Origin: Pogona vitticeps
Taxonomy: Eukaryota > Chordata > Lepidosauria > Squamata > Agamidae
Length of the DNA: 64,000 nucleotides
Direction of reading: 5' to 3'
NCBI RefSeq assembly: GCF_051106095.1
Contig: NC_135786.1
Location: forward strand, 91,072,001-91,136,000
Each line of letters starts with the position of its first letter. Position 1 is the stretch's first letter. Under the pieces are notes generated by a model, which made no database searches, was not told the DNA's origin, and saw only the letters and a list, made by a program, of their open reading frames with translations. The position numbers and the translations under genes are program-made. Below, one piece after another: positions 1-12,722 of the stretch.

Positions 1-2211
1 GTGGAATGTCCCTTAAGACCTTCAGGCGCATCTTTACTTGCAAGTTGGTAGGCAAGAGTAATAGTGGAGACAAGCCACTGTGACAAGGTAGAAGATGATG
101 CTGGACAACCCTTGTGTGGTCCAAAGAAGCACAGGAAGAGTCTTTCAGATTTCCGAAAGTCCTTTGTCCTGGAAACATAATATGCTAACGCCCTTCTAAC
201 ATCCAAGGAATGGAGCATCTTTTCAACGTCAGAGGAAGGATCAGGAAACAAGCATCAAAAGCATCCGAGTAACAAAGGTTAAGAACCACTGTCCTAGAGA
301 TAGAAAGAGGGGTGGCTGGTTTACAACAAGCGTCCATAATCAGAGTAAACAGCTGGGAAATGTAGTTGAGGCTACATGGTTGAGAAGACTCTCGATCGAT
401 GTCCCCAAAAATGGGATCATCTGTTGGAGGAGGTGAAAGTTGTGTTTGCATTTTCAAAACATTAGCCATTCTGGTCGCCATCTGTGAATAAGAGGAGAAA
501 TCCTCTGAGGGAGAGGATGGATGGGGATTCCCTGTATCTGACTCGAAGGAGTCCATCTCCACTGGTGACTGGGCTTGCAAAGGAGAGAAAACCTCTTCAT
601 CTTGATTGGAAGACACCTCACAAAGCTGGTCATCTTCCTCAGATGGAACTCTATGCACAGCAGTCTCAGCTAAGGATAACTGAGCATTCTGTTGGGTACT
701 TTTAGCCCTCAACGTCGAGGTAGAAGAAGTCTTTTTAGAAGCCTTCATATCCATAGAAGGGAGAGTATTATGAGCCTGTCGACGTCGACGTGGAGAAGGT
801 GAAGAACTAGAGGTCGAAGAAGGAGAATAGCGCCTCCTTCTGTGCCTGCGGTAACTAGAAGAGGAAGAGGATGACATCGAATCGGTATCATAATGTCGAT
901 GTCGATGTTTTGTCCTTCTTCGTCCTGAATGACTGCATCCAGATCATTCATGCCTGTGTCTCTTCCGACGTTGGGAAGTCTCCATGTCAGAATCACGACG
1001 TCGATCGGAGGAAGAATGCCGCCTTTTCGACCCCTTTTTGCGAGAAGGAAGATCTTTCCTCGGGGAGCAAGAGGGGGAATGTGGAGTCTCAGTCGCCTGG
1101 CCGGCAGATGCAGGGCCAAGATGGGCAGAATGAGGGCTCCTCAACTTTATCCGGACTGGGTGAATGCCCAAGCTCAAGCGATGCCTCAGGTTGCTGGGAA
1201 AGTGGCAAAGATGGAGCTGCTTCAGATAGGGATTCCTGGTCCCTTGACGAATCCTCCAAAATTGGCCAAGGCAGTGAGGGTGTAACAGGTGGAAGAGAGG
1301 TGATCTCTTTTGCCTTGGACTTCTTAGACTGTCACGCCTGTTTTTTAGCCTTTGCAACGTCCTTGGGAACAGGCACCTTAGATGTAGAAGGAGCCTTCTT
1401 GGAGGGACCTGAGGTGGCTTTCTTAGAAGGCTTAGATGACTTGGAAGTAGATGTAGAGGGGAGAGACACAGTTGTCTCCGAACCATGGGTCCCTGAAGGA
1501 ATGGAGAAACTCTCCATCTCTGAGGGATGGGTTGCAAACAGAGTCTTTTCCCAAAGATAGAGCTTAAGTCTCTGCTGGCACGCTTTCAAAGCAGCCTTAG
1601 TAAATTCTTTACAATGGCGGCAAGCAGATCTATTGTGCGCATCCCCCAGGCAAAATAAACAAAGACTATGCTTATCATAAAAAGGTATCTTCCTGGAGCA
1701 CGCCTTACATTTACTCAAAGGGCCTGACGGGGACATAAAACGGTACACAGAAGGCTATAGGAGCCTGAGTTCTCACGGTAATCAGGAGATAAGTGGATAA
1801 TTGAGCCTCCTGCTGAGGTGATAATGGTGCTTCCTGCTGAGCCAATCAGCCTAGCAATCAGGCAATCCACAAAACATGGGGGGGGGGGAAACGGTCAAAC
1901 AAGAGCCAAAGTCTGTCAGGCAAAAGAATAGTCGAAGCAGTCCAAGATTAAGGGGCAACAGAAGCAAGTATAGTAAAAAATACAGTCCAAAATCAAGACA
2001 AATTGATCAAAAGAGAGCTCTGTTCGAAAATGTTCCTAGCACAATGGCAGAAAAAAAAAAGGAACTGGAGGTGGGGAGGGAATGGAGCATGAGTGCTAGG
2101 AGCAACCTAAACTTTGTATCTTTTTCAGAAAAGCTCTAGAAGGTTCCGAAGTTCCAGCACAGGCGCTGATTTAACCCAAATGTGTGATTCAGAGACCACG
2201 CTGAAGAACCC
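1..2211 (-). mobile_element. DIRS-type retrotransposon fossil, copy 1 (runs off the left edge)
   Basis: Tyrosine-recombinase retrotransposon remnant. From right to left it shows a 5' non-coding end (about 1750-2211), a gag-like part with a Cys/His knuckle near 1590-1740 (CLFCLGDAHNRSACRHC), then Ser/Lys- and Arg/Ser-rich gag sequence to about 300. A stretch near the left edge reads like the C-terminal half of a DIRS tyrosine recombinase. A 36-bp piece of a hAT element sits at 256-291. It is clearly broken, with several interruptions. Its 5' end matches copies at 10745 and 63255. Probably moderately old. Confidence 0.75.
256..291 (-). mobile_element. hAT MITE end fragment inside the DIRS fossil
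   Basis: Thirty-six bases that match, in reverse, the first 36 bases of the hAT MITE at 55895 (CAGTGGTTCTTAACC end). Only one end is present, so either a truncated insertion or a remnant of a rearrangement. Confidence 0.55.
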
Positions 2212-2216
2212 TTTGT

Positions 2217-2310
2217 CTCTGCTGACTCCGCCCCTCCACTCCTCCCATAGGCTCATGCAAATGAGAACCAGACTGTGAGTGACAGGAGTGACATGGGGCA
2301 ACCGTCATAC
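2217..2310 (-). mobile_element. LTR-type fragment related to 47935
   Basis: About 75 bp match 47941-48010 in reverse, including an octamer-like ATGCAAAT site and a run reading CTGACTCCGCCCCTCCACTC. That other copy lies in an LTR-like unit, so this is probably the 5' part of such an LTR. It directly abuts the 5' end of DIRS copy 1. Short fossil, no coding part. Confidence 0.45.
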
Positions 2311-2329
2311 AGACATTTTTCATGTTACC

Positions 2330-4940
2330 TTGGCAAGTAGAAGCATGATTACTCATCAGAGTGAACACAAAAGTCAAGATCATCAAGCTCGTGCATTTCT
2401 TACTGATTAGATACGGGAATTAATTTTATTTCTATTAAATTGATTAGCTGAAACTGGAACATTTGATACCACAGAAGTTGAAGCCCAATGATACAGGTTG
2501 TGTGAAGCTTTTGTGAAATAGAACCAATGGCCTTCTACTGAGCCCTCTTAAAATAAGAGGTCAGTCATTGTAGATCTTTGGCCCTCCATATGTTTTGCAC
2601 ACTAATGTCCCTAGTCTCTAATGTTGGCTATGCTGGCCAGTGCTTTGGGGAACTGAAATCGAAGACATATGGGAAGCCAGTCTCTCCAGGCCTGCAGGAC
2701 CCTGTTAAAAAAGAAATGACATTTTAGATCCTATACACATTGTGCTTTAATCTTCAAGCTTGTGTGGTTTCAGATTAGCTTTTGCATCTGCAGTCATGTC
2801 CCATGGGACTCTATTCAATGCTGCAGGTACAACATTTCTGTTTTCTGGATCTTTATTGTATCTGTTTTTGATATGGTAAACCAGCAGAGATTGCAAGATA
2901 TACAAAAATTCTTCAAATAAAAATAAACTCAAGTTTCAAAGCGGTCCAGCCATTTACCAGATTGGTCTTATTCTTCTTTATTCTTTTGGAATGCTTCTGA
3001 TAATCAAGTAATCAAGACATCATTAGTTTCGGAGATGTTCATCTGGCTAATAAATACTTCATGCCTATAAAAGATGATGCATTTATGGATTTTCTAAGTT
3101 TCAGATGTTTGCTCTTCAAGTGTTTTGTGATGAAATAACTTTTTTTGCCTTTGATTGCATTAATAATCACTGTCAAAAACTATTGTGATTATATGTATGC
3201 AGGATTTAATCATCAGTCTGAAACCTGAAAGTCAAAATCTGTTTGTTTAGGATGTTAAAATGTTATACATAAAGAAATTTGACAATATGAGCCTAACCCA
3301 GCTATATTGTTGGATAGAAAGTTTCTGCTTACTTCTGTCCTTATCTCTTTTCCCTCTTATCTCTGTAGCAAGAGTAGAAAAGCTCTGGTGTTCCAGACGT
3401 TTGTCTATAGCTTCCATAATCCTAGAGTTTCTGGGAGACAAAGTTCAACACATGTGAGCAGACATGTTCCCTTCCAGCTGCACAGATCCAATCTATTTAT
3501 ATGGCTGAGGTTCCTCCTTTCTCCCCCATGGCTTCTAGAGAGGAAGGAGAACAGCCACTTTCTAGCCCACAAAAAAGGGGGGCAATGGAGGACCTTTCTG
3601 GCACCTTACCAGGTTCTTTTCCGGTAATTTCAATGGCTTATTCCATTCATTACTTCACAATGTGTATGTTGAGTAGACTATGTCTTCCAAATTCCTGAAG
3701 AATAACTGTTATGGTTTCCTTGATATTTTACCCATTGCTATGCTTGTCATGTGCATCACATCTAATTTATTCCAACTGTGATAGAGTTTCCAAGACATGC
3801 AAAATATCTGAGGAGTCATTTTACCAGTGCCACCTCCACTGAGTTTCCATGACTGAACGCGAATTTGAACCCCCATTTCTTCATCAAATAAGTTATGGTG
3901 ATCATTGAGACTACCAAAATTTTAGCAGTATGGGTTGCAGCAGTGGCAGCACTTCAGAAGTGGAATGGTAACAAAAGAAGGAGCCCAAGAATCACGTATG
4001 GTCCGTGGAGTCACATGTTTTCCATCTCTAGTGTAAGTATACATTATATAGAAGCATCTCAAAGTGGTAGCATATATCCCAGATACAAAAGCCTGCTGAT
4101 AAAGATTTATGGTATCTCTAAACTTTTCTTTAAAATCACTAAACATCATCTTCACAGCTTTTTTTCTTGCTGATTTACTGTCATTCTTTTCTTATACTTT
4201 CTTTGCAGATTAGGAAAAAAGGGATCAAATTTTAACAATATTTCACCATGTGGCAGCAAATTGTATAATACTATCTTTACACTGCTTGCACTAGTCTTGG
4301 AGCATTTTGAATGGGCTGGGGTGAGGGTGAGGATGAAGATTCAAGTTCAGCCTTAGTACTGTTGACAACTGGCATCCAGAAGAGGCTGAGAATCTAAAAC
4401 AGTATATTTATTTGCATAAATAATCCCACAGAAATTGACATGCAGACTAGAAAACACACGTGTGTTTGTGTGTGTCTCTGTGTATCTGTTTTTCTGAAAT
4501 AAGCAGAAATCCCCCACAACTCTTCTGCAGGAAAATCGTACCCATTATGGATAAGCTTTTTCTGTGCTCCACTCATCATGAACAGGCAATGTGAAATAAA
4601 AGGAACACACAATCGTTTGTTGGGAGGATGTGTCACTTTGAAGCCTACAAAGCAAACTCAAGTATCCTAAACTACTGTACTAGAAACTTTAAAAAGAGTA
4701 AGACAGCAGATAAACATTGGCAACAATAATTTAGCAATTAAAAGTGAAGAAGAACTAGAACATGTTCCCACCTAGCATGGAATAAATTGGCAAGTGAGGG
4801 AAGGGGAGGGGAAGGAGAAAGAGAGAGGGTTAATGGCATCAACAGGCACCACCACTAAGAAGAACTTTTTCCCAGACGTCTTTGTTCTTAATGGTGGAGC
4901 TCCTTAGATGATGATCTCAGTGCACAAGGCAATTTAATGG
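2330..4940. other. Intergenic, no gene recognised
   Basis: AT-rich DNA with no convincing coding frame. A worn hAT-like repeat (GGCCCTCCATATGTTTTGC to about 2700) starts near 2578. Nothing else identified. Confidence 0.6.
2578..2700. mobile_element. Degenerate hAT MITE (possible)
   Basis: Starts TTTGGCCCTCCATATGTTTT and ends around CTCTCCAGGCCTGCAGG, in the style of the common amniote repeats whose two ends read as inverted copies of GGCCCTCCAGATGTTTTGGA. Highly diverged; no target duplication seen. Confidence 0.3.
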
Positions 4941-4949
4941 GTAATGTAA

Positions 4950-5095
4950 CAATCAGCATCATCTTAGAACTGCAGAGCTTGGAGGGGACACTATGGATCA
5001 TTGAATCCAGCCCGTTAAGGGGATACAGTGGGGAATTGAACTCCCAATTTATGGCTCCACAGCCAGATACCTAAACCACCGAGCTATCCAGCAGT
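4950..5095 (-). mobile_element. tRNA-derived SINE with LINE-like tail
   Basis: Read on the minus strand it opens with a box-A-like run (GATAGCTCGGTGGTTTAG) and a box-B-like run (GAGTTCAATTCC), spaced as in a tRNA promoter. A tail follows (GGGCTGGATTCAATGATCC) typical of amniote tRNA SINEs with CR1/L2-like 3' ends. Not a functional tRNA: no closed cloverleaf and many changes. Confidence 0.7.
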
Positions 5096-5970
5096 TTGTG
5101 ACTGAAGGAGTCAATGCTTTCATTTTTAAGGGAACTGTGCTTTTATTTTTTTCAAGCAGCTTCACTACAAAGTCAAAGTTTCTATGTAAAACACAAAAGC
5201 CAGGAATGACTGTGCTCATTGCCCTCCAAAAGGCAGGCCTTCCATGATTATTTCACTGTAAGTTAATCCATGTTGACCTTTTTTCATCACTTCATTGATA
5301 TTGTCAGCCCTCATACAGAGCACACATTGCTATATGCCACCTGAACACCTCACATCTTGAAACCTTTCTTTGTACAATTCTGTTCCTCTTAGAGATATGC
5401 TTAGATGAATAACAGATGGTAGATACAAACTTTTGACAGGCCTTCTAATCCATAATGAATATTCTAGTTTCTGAAACTCCTCTTTATGTCTTGTGTCGGT
5501 GCACTTAAGAGTGTAAGACTATGTCAGCAACCCATCTAGGATGGCATGGTGCCCTACCTCTTCTGAGGGTTAGCCTTACCATTGCACAACTGTCTCAGGC
5601 AGCAGTTGCGAAGAATGGGAGCATTCCTCTGATGGTTTTCTCAACCTCCCAGCCATTCTCCTCTTGGAGGACAAAGCTGGGTATGCCACATACTTTGTCT
5701 TCACTCTGTAAACTGTCCTGCTGTCCTCAAGCATGGTAGAGGATAGTACTTTGTTGCCAGTATTTAACATGGTTTTATCATTTTTTGTATGAGAAATGTG
5801 GTGGGGTCTGCCATCTCGTTGTTATTCTGAGAGAGCAAAATGCCTTGGACCATGTCCTGGCTTGAGACCTCTGCACATCCTACGTGTTGGCAAAATGAGG
5901 GGGTGGGAAAGTAAAAAAAATACCAGATATTGTGTTACTTGAAAACCTACTACGTATGTTTCAGTATGAG
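5096..5970. other. Intergenic, no gene recognised
   Basis: No element or gene identified. 5510-5740 is open in one frame for 72 codons, but it shows no family resemblance and I do not regard it as coding. Confidence 0.5.
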
Positions 5971-5975
5971 CTTTT

Positions 5976-6135
5976 GTGCATCAAAATCTCCTTCTCCAGG
6001 CACATTTTGTGGATTTTGATCCACAAAGGCTCACACTGAAACAAATGTCTTACTGTGCCACAATATTTTGTCTTTTTCTTCTTTTTTGCTTTGTCAACAT
6101 GCTGAGTCAGGCTAACATGGCATCCAGAGCTGACC
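5976..6135 (+). mobile_element. Dispersed repeat of the GGTGCCAC family, copy a
   Basis: Carries the order of blocks seen in four places here: a short self-complementary stretch (GTGGATTTTGATCCAC), then GGCTCACACTGAAA, a GTGCCAC block, a T-rich run and a tail GGCTAACATGGC. The same family is very common in reptile genomes as I remember it, but I cannot name it with certainty. Confidence 0.5.
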
Positions 6136-7860
6136 ATGCACAAATGGAAGGATACTGTACTTTCCATTCATTGAAGGAACCAGGATCTAGTTTGAGAAAT
6201 GAAGTAAGGCAGCAATTTCCTCTAATTTCAGCTGTCCTCTGCAGAGCCGAATGCCACCCCCAGCCCCATTTAGAAGTGTCCCACAACTCAGAGAAAGGAG
6301 TACTTGGGGTTGTAGATGGAATCACACATCACTTTAATCTCCGAAAGGATTCTATTCATTGGATTCCGCGTCATCCAACGTTGTCTGCCCCCAACTGAAT
6401 TTCTGTGTAGCTTGGATGGATTAGAACTTTAGAACACAAGGTTTCAAAATTAATTATTTAAATGTTAGAAATTGGAAAATCAGCCAGTTGATTTTATAGT
6501 GGTTATGTGCTGCAGCTTCAAGAAAAAAAAATCTAAACAGGGTGCAGCATAAATATTTGTCATGAGTGGAGCAGTTACAGGGTGGTTCTAGAAGTCTTCA
6601 GTTGCATTTGGGTCAATTAGGGTGCCCCGACACATCTCTGTTTTGGTGTCTGAGGAGTTAAAAGCATTCAGATTTGAACAAAAATACTCAGAATCACTTG
6701 CTAAAGCAAAAGAAGGAAATGGCAAAGAAGGAAACTGGCAGCTTAAAGCTCCAATGAAATGCAAAACTCTCCAGGAAACTCCAATCCCTGAGCCCTGGGG
6801 AGGACTCAGACCAACCTCACCAAACTCTATTTACTCCCCATCCATTTGACTGAGCAGCTGTTTTGCACTCAGGCATTGAAAATGTGGTTCCTTCCAGCAC
6901 TCTTGGGTCCTAAAAGTAGGAGTTCAGTAATAGGCATGAGCGAGGGGAGGGGAGGGTGGTAGATTGCTGATTAGACTTGCTGTGTTCTAGAATTTCCTTG
7001 CTTTTTCTTTTAGGCTGCTACACTGAGTCTTCGTTACACTTAGGATTGACTCTTTGTGTGAATGTGAATTGGGTAACTTTCTTGAATGGATTTTTGGGTG
7101 TGTGTGCATGTGTCAGAGTTATGGATTAGCCATTGCCCCTTACATAGCTGTTTTCTCTTTTCTTTATAATACCTCTTACTGGCCTTTACTTGCAGGACCA
7201 CTTTTTTCTTGATGTGGATGCCAGTATATGTTTTGGGTGACAAACATGCAACTCTCTGATTTGGGCAAGGCAGTGAGTGGGCATCCTTGGGCAAGCCATG
7301 CTACTAGCTGGGGACACTAAAGGGACATCTACTTTATCTCCCAAATATATTTTCCCAGAATATGGGGTGGGGTGGAGTGAGGTAGGAAGGAAAGAAGCTA
7401 GCTAGCTGATAGGAGTTCTGACTACTAACTGTATGGCCACCACATTTCCAAAATTAATGATGCTGCTAAGAATCATCATCACCATCAAAGGCCATGTCCC
7501 ATTCCCACATTTTCAAGGTTGGGGAGGTTTGGTTTTTTTTTTCCTTTCCCCTCAAACCTGAAACATACAAATAGCTTCACATACTTTAAGAAAGTCAGTT
7601 TAGGCCACCTCCAGATCAGTTCAGGGCAGCCCAGTCCTGATTTGGATGGCAAATAATTGCATAGAAACCATGTCAAATAAATAAATAAATATTCACACAT
7701 GCCTAATGCAAAAATATATATATTGAATTGGCGTTGCGATTTCTCCTTGGTGTCATAAAGACAACAGATCCTTTTCCTTCTCAAAGGTAAAGAGATCAAG
7801 CACTTTCCAGAATTACATTCCAGGATAATCAGGAAACAAACATATTATCTTATACATTAT
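6136..7860. other. Intergenic, no gene recognised
   Basis: No coding frame with a recognisable product. Only short simple repeats, such as an (AAAT)n run near 7680, are visible. Confidence 0.55.
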
Positions 7861-7861
7861 A

Positions 7862-8263
7862 TACACCAGAACATCAGATCTTTAAAATATGAAAAACTGT
7901 TTATACACAAAACCAACCTACTCTTCCAGCTTATTATTATCTACCACAACATCACAAAGCACTTTGACCGAAAACATACATGCTACAAAGAAAACTAGTA
8001 AAACACCCTTGCTTTGCCACCCTCTGATACAACTACTGAAGCCATGGCAACCAGCTCCTATTGTACCCAGACCAACTCAGCACAATTGTGCAACAACCTG
8101 GGAGGTGGGGTGGAAGCTACAGTCTGATTAATGTTATACTGGTTTTCTTTGTAGCACAAAGTGTTTTGTGATGTGGTAGATAATGATAAGTTGGAAGAGT
8201 AAGTTGGTTTTGTGTACAGAGAATTGTTCATATTTTAAAGATCTGAGGTTCTGGTGTTACAAA
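7862..8263. repeat. Long inverted repeat (fold-back element)
   Basis: Arms of about 115-135 bp, 7862-7996 and 8144-8263, are inverted copies at roughly 85 percent identity with a few indels. Shared blocks include CACCAGAAC, AGATCTTTAAAATATG and ACACAAAACCAAC. The roughly 150-bp centre is unrelated. The right arm runs into the Tigger-derived element at 8255. Looks like a fold-back DNA transposon or an inverted duplication. Confidence 0.65.
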
Positions 8264-8900
8264 CATTTTGACTTACAAACAGCTCCGGTTGCAACATTTT
8301 GCTTCGACTTGCGAACAGAGCTTCTACTTATGAACAGAAAAAAGGCAGGGAAAAAGGTGGGCAATTCAGGTTTCTAACTGTAGGTGGTGATGAGGCTGCT
8401 TTGTACTGTAGCTCTTTCACTTCCAGCAGTTAGAGAGTGTGTTGTTGTCGGTGGCAGCTTGGGAGAGCCTCCTGCCTCGGAGTGAGCATGTGTGTGTGTG
8501 TGTGTGTCTGCAGGGAGGTCAGCTGCTGTTTTCTCCTTTTAAAAATTGTTCTGGGTGGGTTTTGGCTGGGGCGGGTATGTTTCTGTGCTGTGTTGTTGGT
8601 GGCTTTGCTATTTGTTTTTGGAGGGGTTTTTCTTCTTCTTAAACCTCAGCAACGGAGGTTTAAGTATTTGTTTCTAGAGGGTTTTTTTCTTAAACCTTGG
8701 CAAGGGAGGTGGCTTTAGGTTTGTTTCTAGAGTTTTTTTTTCTTAAACCTTGGCAAGGGAGGTGGCTTTAGGTTTGTTTCTAGAGGTTTTTTCTTCTTAA
8801 ACCTCAGCAACGGAGCGCCTTCCGACCGGGCTTACTGTTTTGTTTTTTTTTTGGTGATTTTTGTTCTTCAGCTGGAACGGATTAATTGGTTTAGCAGCCT
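8255..8900 (-). mobile_element. Tigger/pogo-derived non-autonomous element, uninterrupted copy
   Basis: Matches, in reverse, the outer element at 50342-51408 over nearly its whole length, including GACTTACAAACAGCTCCG near its left end, the TTTTCTCCTTTTAAAAAT block, repeated TTAAACCT(C/T)(A/G)GCAA units and GCTGGAACGGATTAATTGG at the right. It lacks the 431-bp insertion present at 50823-51253, so it shows the empty site. The right end is truncated. Confidence 0.7.
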
Positions 8901-8999
8901 GATAATTTGACACCCTTCATGACAAATGAGGCCAGAGAATAAAGCCTACTGCCCAGAATGTCCACTTTCCATCCTTCCCTGTTAGTAGGTATGACTTTT

Positions 9000-10745
9000 G
9001 ACCGGTTCCCAGCCTGAGACTAGTTGGATTGAACAATTATGGAATTAGGTACAGGATGCTTGGTGAGGAAAGCAGTGTCATTTCCATGCATTCTGTAGTG
9101 GTTTCCCACACGTCTAGGAATCTGAAGGGACATAGACGGTTGATTCCATGATTCCTTTATGAGATCCAGCATTGCTGGAATGAACGCCAAACTTAATGAG
9201 GGGGATTTATCTTGATTAATGTTGTCGAAGATGAGATCTTGTTTGGGAGGAGGTGGTTGTTCTATGTCCAGCTCAAGAGATTTAGCCATGTGTGGAATCA
9301 TCGGAGAATACGAGGCAAAATCCTGAGGTAGAGAAGGAGGATGGAGGTCAGCCACATCTGGAGTAGTTAAGTTTGATGGGGATGCCTCTGAAGGTAAGTC
9401 ATGCTCTGAAACTGACGATACAGAAGAACCCCTCACAATAGAAAGAGGGAGAAGGTGAAAAACTGTGACCTCTCGATACTTGGGCTGGGGCTCGAAGGGA
9501 CGATGCCGAAACGCCCACCTTAGGTGGATGATGGATCTGTGAAGGTGCTGCCTGATGAGCAGATTGAGCATGCGAAGTGCCCTGTTGACAGAGGAGGATG
9601 GTATCGAAGGAGCATGAGATCTCTTTGATGTGTGAACTACTTGCTGATGTGAGGAGTGATGCTTAATAGCTGGCTTTGATGACAGAGGTTCAAGCTGATA
9701 ACAAGCTTGATGCCGACGTCGAGGTGGAGGCGGCGATGGGGAGGAAGAAGAGGCATAGATGTACCGCACTCTTTTGAGCCTCACATACTCTCCAGTCTCA
9801 TAATAGGGATTGATGTTGAAGTCATCATCATGGTATCAATGTCGATCACCCCTTTGATCAACCTCCACATATAAAAGCTCCTCGTACTCTGAAAAAAATT
9901 GATGCCGGGAGGGACGAGGAAGAACCACAACTTCCCAATGTTAAGGGTACTGTCGGGCTGGAGAAATGTGCCGACGTTTGGTTGTTTGTTTCCGTGGAGG
10001 AGATTGTTGTGGCGACACCTCCGAATTTGATAGACAAATTACTGTTGCCCGCCTGATAGACATAGGGCTCAAATGGGCCGAGGCCGGGTTGGAGATGACA
10101 TCAGCCTCAAAATGGCCTTGGCTCTGAGACTGGCTCAGTATTGAAACCAAAGCCTCAGCCTGTGGAGGTGGTACGGAACCAATCCCTTCGGAGAGCGAGT
10201 CCGGATCTTGCAGATCTCGAGACGATTCCTCAAGTATGGGTGATGGAAGTGAAGCTGGAACCGGAGGAATTTCTCAAAGGAGAGGAGGAAAGGGGAAAAA
10301 GAAGGAAGACTTATGGGAAAACGTTAACAACTGTCCAATATCCAAGCTGAAAATCATAATCCGAATAATCACAATCAAGTCCGTAATCCAAAAATGAGAA
10401 CAGATGAGTCTGAAAGTCAAAAGCCGAGGTAAACAATGTACCAACCAGAATCCAATAATCGTAAACCGCAGCCAGTCCAAGACCAAAATTTTCCAGAGAT
10501 ACAGACAGTAATAAGCCAGACCAGAATCAATACCAGGTAACGGGGAGAAAAAACAGCTGTAGGTACGAAGAAGTCCAATCGCAGCGGCGGCAAAAAGGAA
10601 CTGAGGTATTACGGGCAGGCGGAGCATGCTCACCACAGGGAAATGTACTATTAATTCCATTTTAAGCTCTAGAATATTCCAAGGAGTCCTGCACAGGTGC
10701 AGTCTTAACCCATTTGTGTGCATTCACAGAGGCCTCGAAGAAGAA
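9000..10745 (-). mobile_element. DIRS-type retrotransposon fossil, copy 2
   Basis: Same family and orientation as copies 1 and 3. The right end (10660-10745) has the shared non-coding 5' end (blocks GCTCTAGAATATTCC and CATTTGTGTG). The left two thirds are gag-like: an Arg/Ser/Pro-rich stretch near 9700-9780 and a conserved motif around LDLIKESWNQPS, typical of vertebrate DIRS gag. No polymerase or recombinase part is seen here. Broken in several places; old. Confidence 0.7.
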
Positions 10746-12107
10746 TGAAGGACCTTTCAAAAAATATTTTCCAGATCAAACTTGTCTCCACTGGCAGCCA
10801 CATACAGTATGTTAATTGATCACTGCTGAATATTCTAACCAACTGCCTCAAATGAAGTCTGAATAACAGTTCTTTAAACCTCCTTCTTTGTCATGTTTAT
10901 AATTTACTCCTTTAGACACTCCGGTTCATTTGGCTTTATTTATAAACTCTTATAATAACTTCTGCCCATATGATACAAGAGATTTCAAGATCAATACTAA
11001 AAATAGTAGGTAAATACGATGAAATAGTTAACTTGGCTAAGGAAGCTATTTGGATTTCTGCAATCCAACCCTGCCATGTCACATCCAACTTTTTTTGTAA
11101 CCTATAATCTGTTGGTTGATTTGGCCGATTAGCAGTTTATATCAAAATAGATCTAATTTATTTAACCCTACTTAATGTGATTACGAACTTATAGTCAATT
11201 TCAAAATAACGAAGAAAGGGAACAATTTTATACTGAGTTTAAGCTTTTGGTCCTTCTCACTCAAGTACTGAATATGATGCTTGGTGTTGTGTTTATGTTG
11301 ACAATAGCACTTCAGAATTTCAAATAGGCTTCTTCCAGACCCACATGAAGATGCTGAGTATCAAACTGATGCCATCTTGTATAGACAGTGTGTGCTCTAT
11401 TTAGCTATGGTCTTTCTCCATAAAATAAATAGATTTATTCCCGAAAATATAGCCTCAAGGTAAAACAGTGACCTTCCTAGTTCACTACACACATGAACCT
11501 GGATCTTCAAATTCCAGCCCAACACTTCAACATACTGGTTCTCTAGTGATACTGATGTACTCCTTTTTCACTCTTTATTCAGTGAGAGTTCTCATGGACA
11601 ACTGTTACTCCTTTTCAGGGACACATTGTAGTGCAGGCATAGGGAACTTTTGGCCTTTTAGGTTTTTTGCTGGAATTTAATTTCCAGGTTCTCCAGCCTG
11701 TCATTGGCAAAGGACTGTAACAGTTTTAGCCCAAAACATGTGAAAAGCTATGCATTCCCCATCCTAATACTGGAATAATGAAAGGAAAGCATTTGAACAA
11801 CAAAATCATAACGCTTCAAAACTCAAAACTAATGTGAGGAAAACCCGTTTATGACCTTTTTGCCTTTTAAAAAGTTAGGATTTTCTAAATGACCTCTAGA
11901 TACACCTGAAACTTCGGACATTTTATTATATAGCACATGTAAAGTAACTAATTCAGGGAAAATCTAGACACTAATACATTCTTACCCCTTTTGGCCAAGT
12001 TGTGTTTTGGAGGGTGTAACATCCATTTTATTTGACTAGCTACTGAGACTACACTAAGCTTGACATCATACCATCCATAGTCTATCCCACAGAATAGTAC
12101 CTTAAGC

Positions 12108-12111
<4 letters not shown>
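10746..12111. other. Intergenic, no gene recognised
   Basis: AT-rich, no coding frame of interest. 11630-11760 starts GCAGGCATAGGGAAC and may be a worn hAT-derived repeat; only one end is recognisable. Confidence 0.5.
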
Positions 12112-12190
<79 letters not shown>

Positions 12191-12275
12191 TATCCCGCCT
12201 ATCTAGTAACTTAAGACCACTCTAGGCAGCTTACAACAAGCGTAATACAAAATAATTAAAACAATTTTAAATAAG
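12112..12275 (-). mobile_element. L2/CR1-type LINE 3' tail with expanded (ATTT)n
   Basis: On the minus strand: TTGTAAGCTGCCTAGAGTGG, then CTAGATAGGCGGGATATTAA, then about 19 TAAA units (12112-12189). This is the typical 3' end of the reptile L2/CR1-type LINE whose larger copy lies at 26105-29100. Only the tail remains; the array is likely polymorphic. Confidence 0.75.
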
Positions 12276-12722
12276 GGGAGAAACTTTGGACGAGATGGAA
12301 CAGACACTAGGAGAGAGGAAAAAGAGGGAAGATCAGGAGTTGGCTGAGAGGAAAATGAAAAGCCTACAGTTTTTCACATTCCTCATTAAATCATTTGCTA
12401 ATTGCTCTGTATTTTTTAAAAAGACACCTATATTAGGCTGCAGGCTGTTTAATTTGGTTTCTAGTGCTGGTAGTTGACATGTTCCTATGAAAAATAGAAT
12501 TACCTTTTAATTCTGTATGAAATGTTTTGTGAAATCTATTATTCATTATTAACCAGAATTCCTTGCTTTTTACCTTTTGCATGTTTATACCAAAATTGTT
12601 TTCCTTGTGTGAAAAGGTGCATCTTGAGTTAATCAAAGAACATTACCAATTGCATGTTTCCAGAAATGCTCTAGTGTAATATTTCTCCAGGTTAATGTAG
12701 ATCAATGCTCAAACGCTTATAT

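Noticed and set aside
4965-5094. Possible tRNA gene
   Set aside because: Boxes A and B are present but the acceptor stem does not close, and the tail is that of a SINE.
5521-5739. 72-codon open frame, plus strand
   Set aside because: No resemblance to a known family, no splice or promoter context, and a length expected by chance.
8437-8718. 93-codon frame with a Cys/Val run
   Set aside because: Lies in a Tigger-derived element; the CVCVCV part is only a translated (TG)n run.
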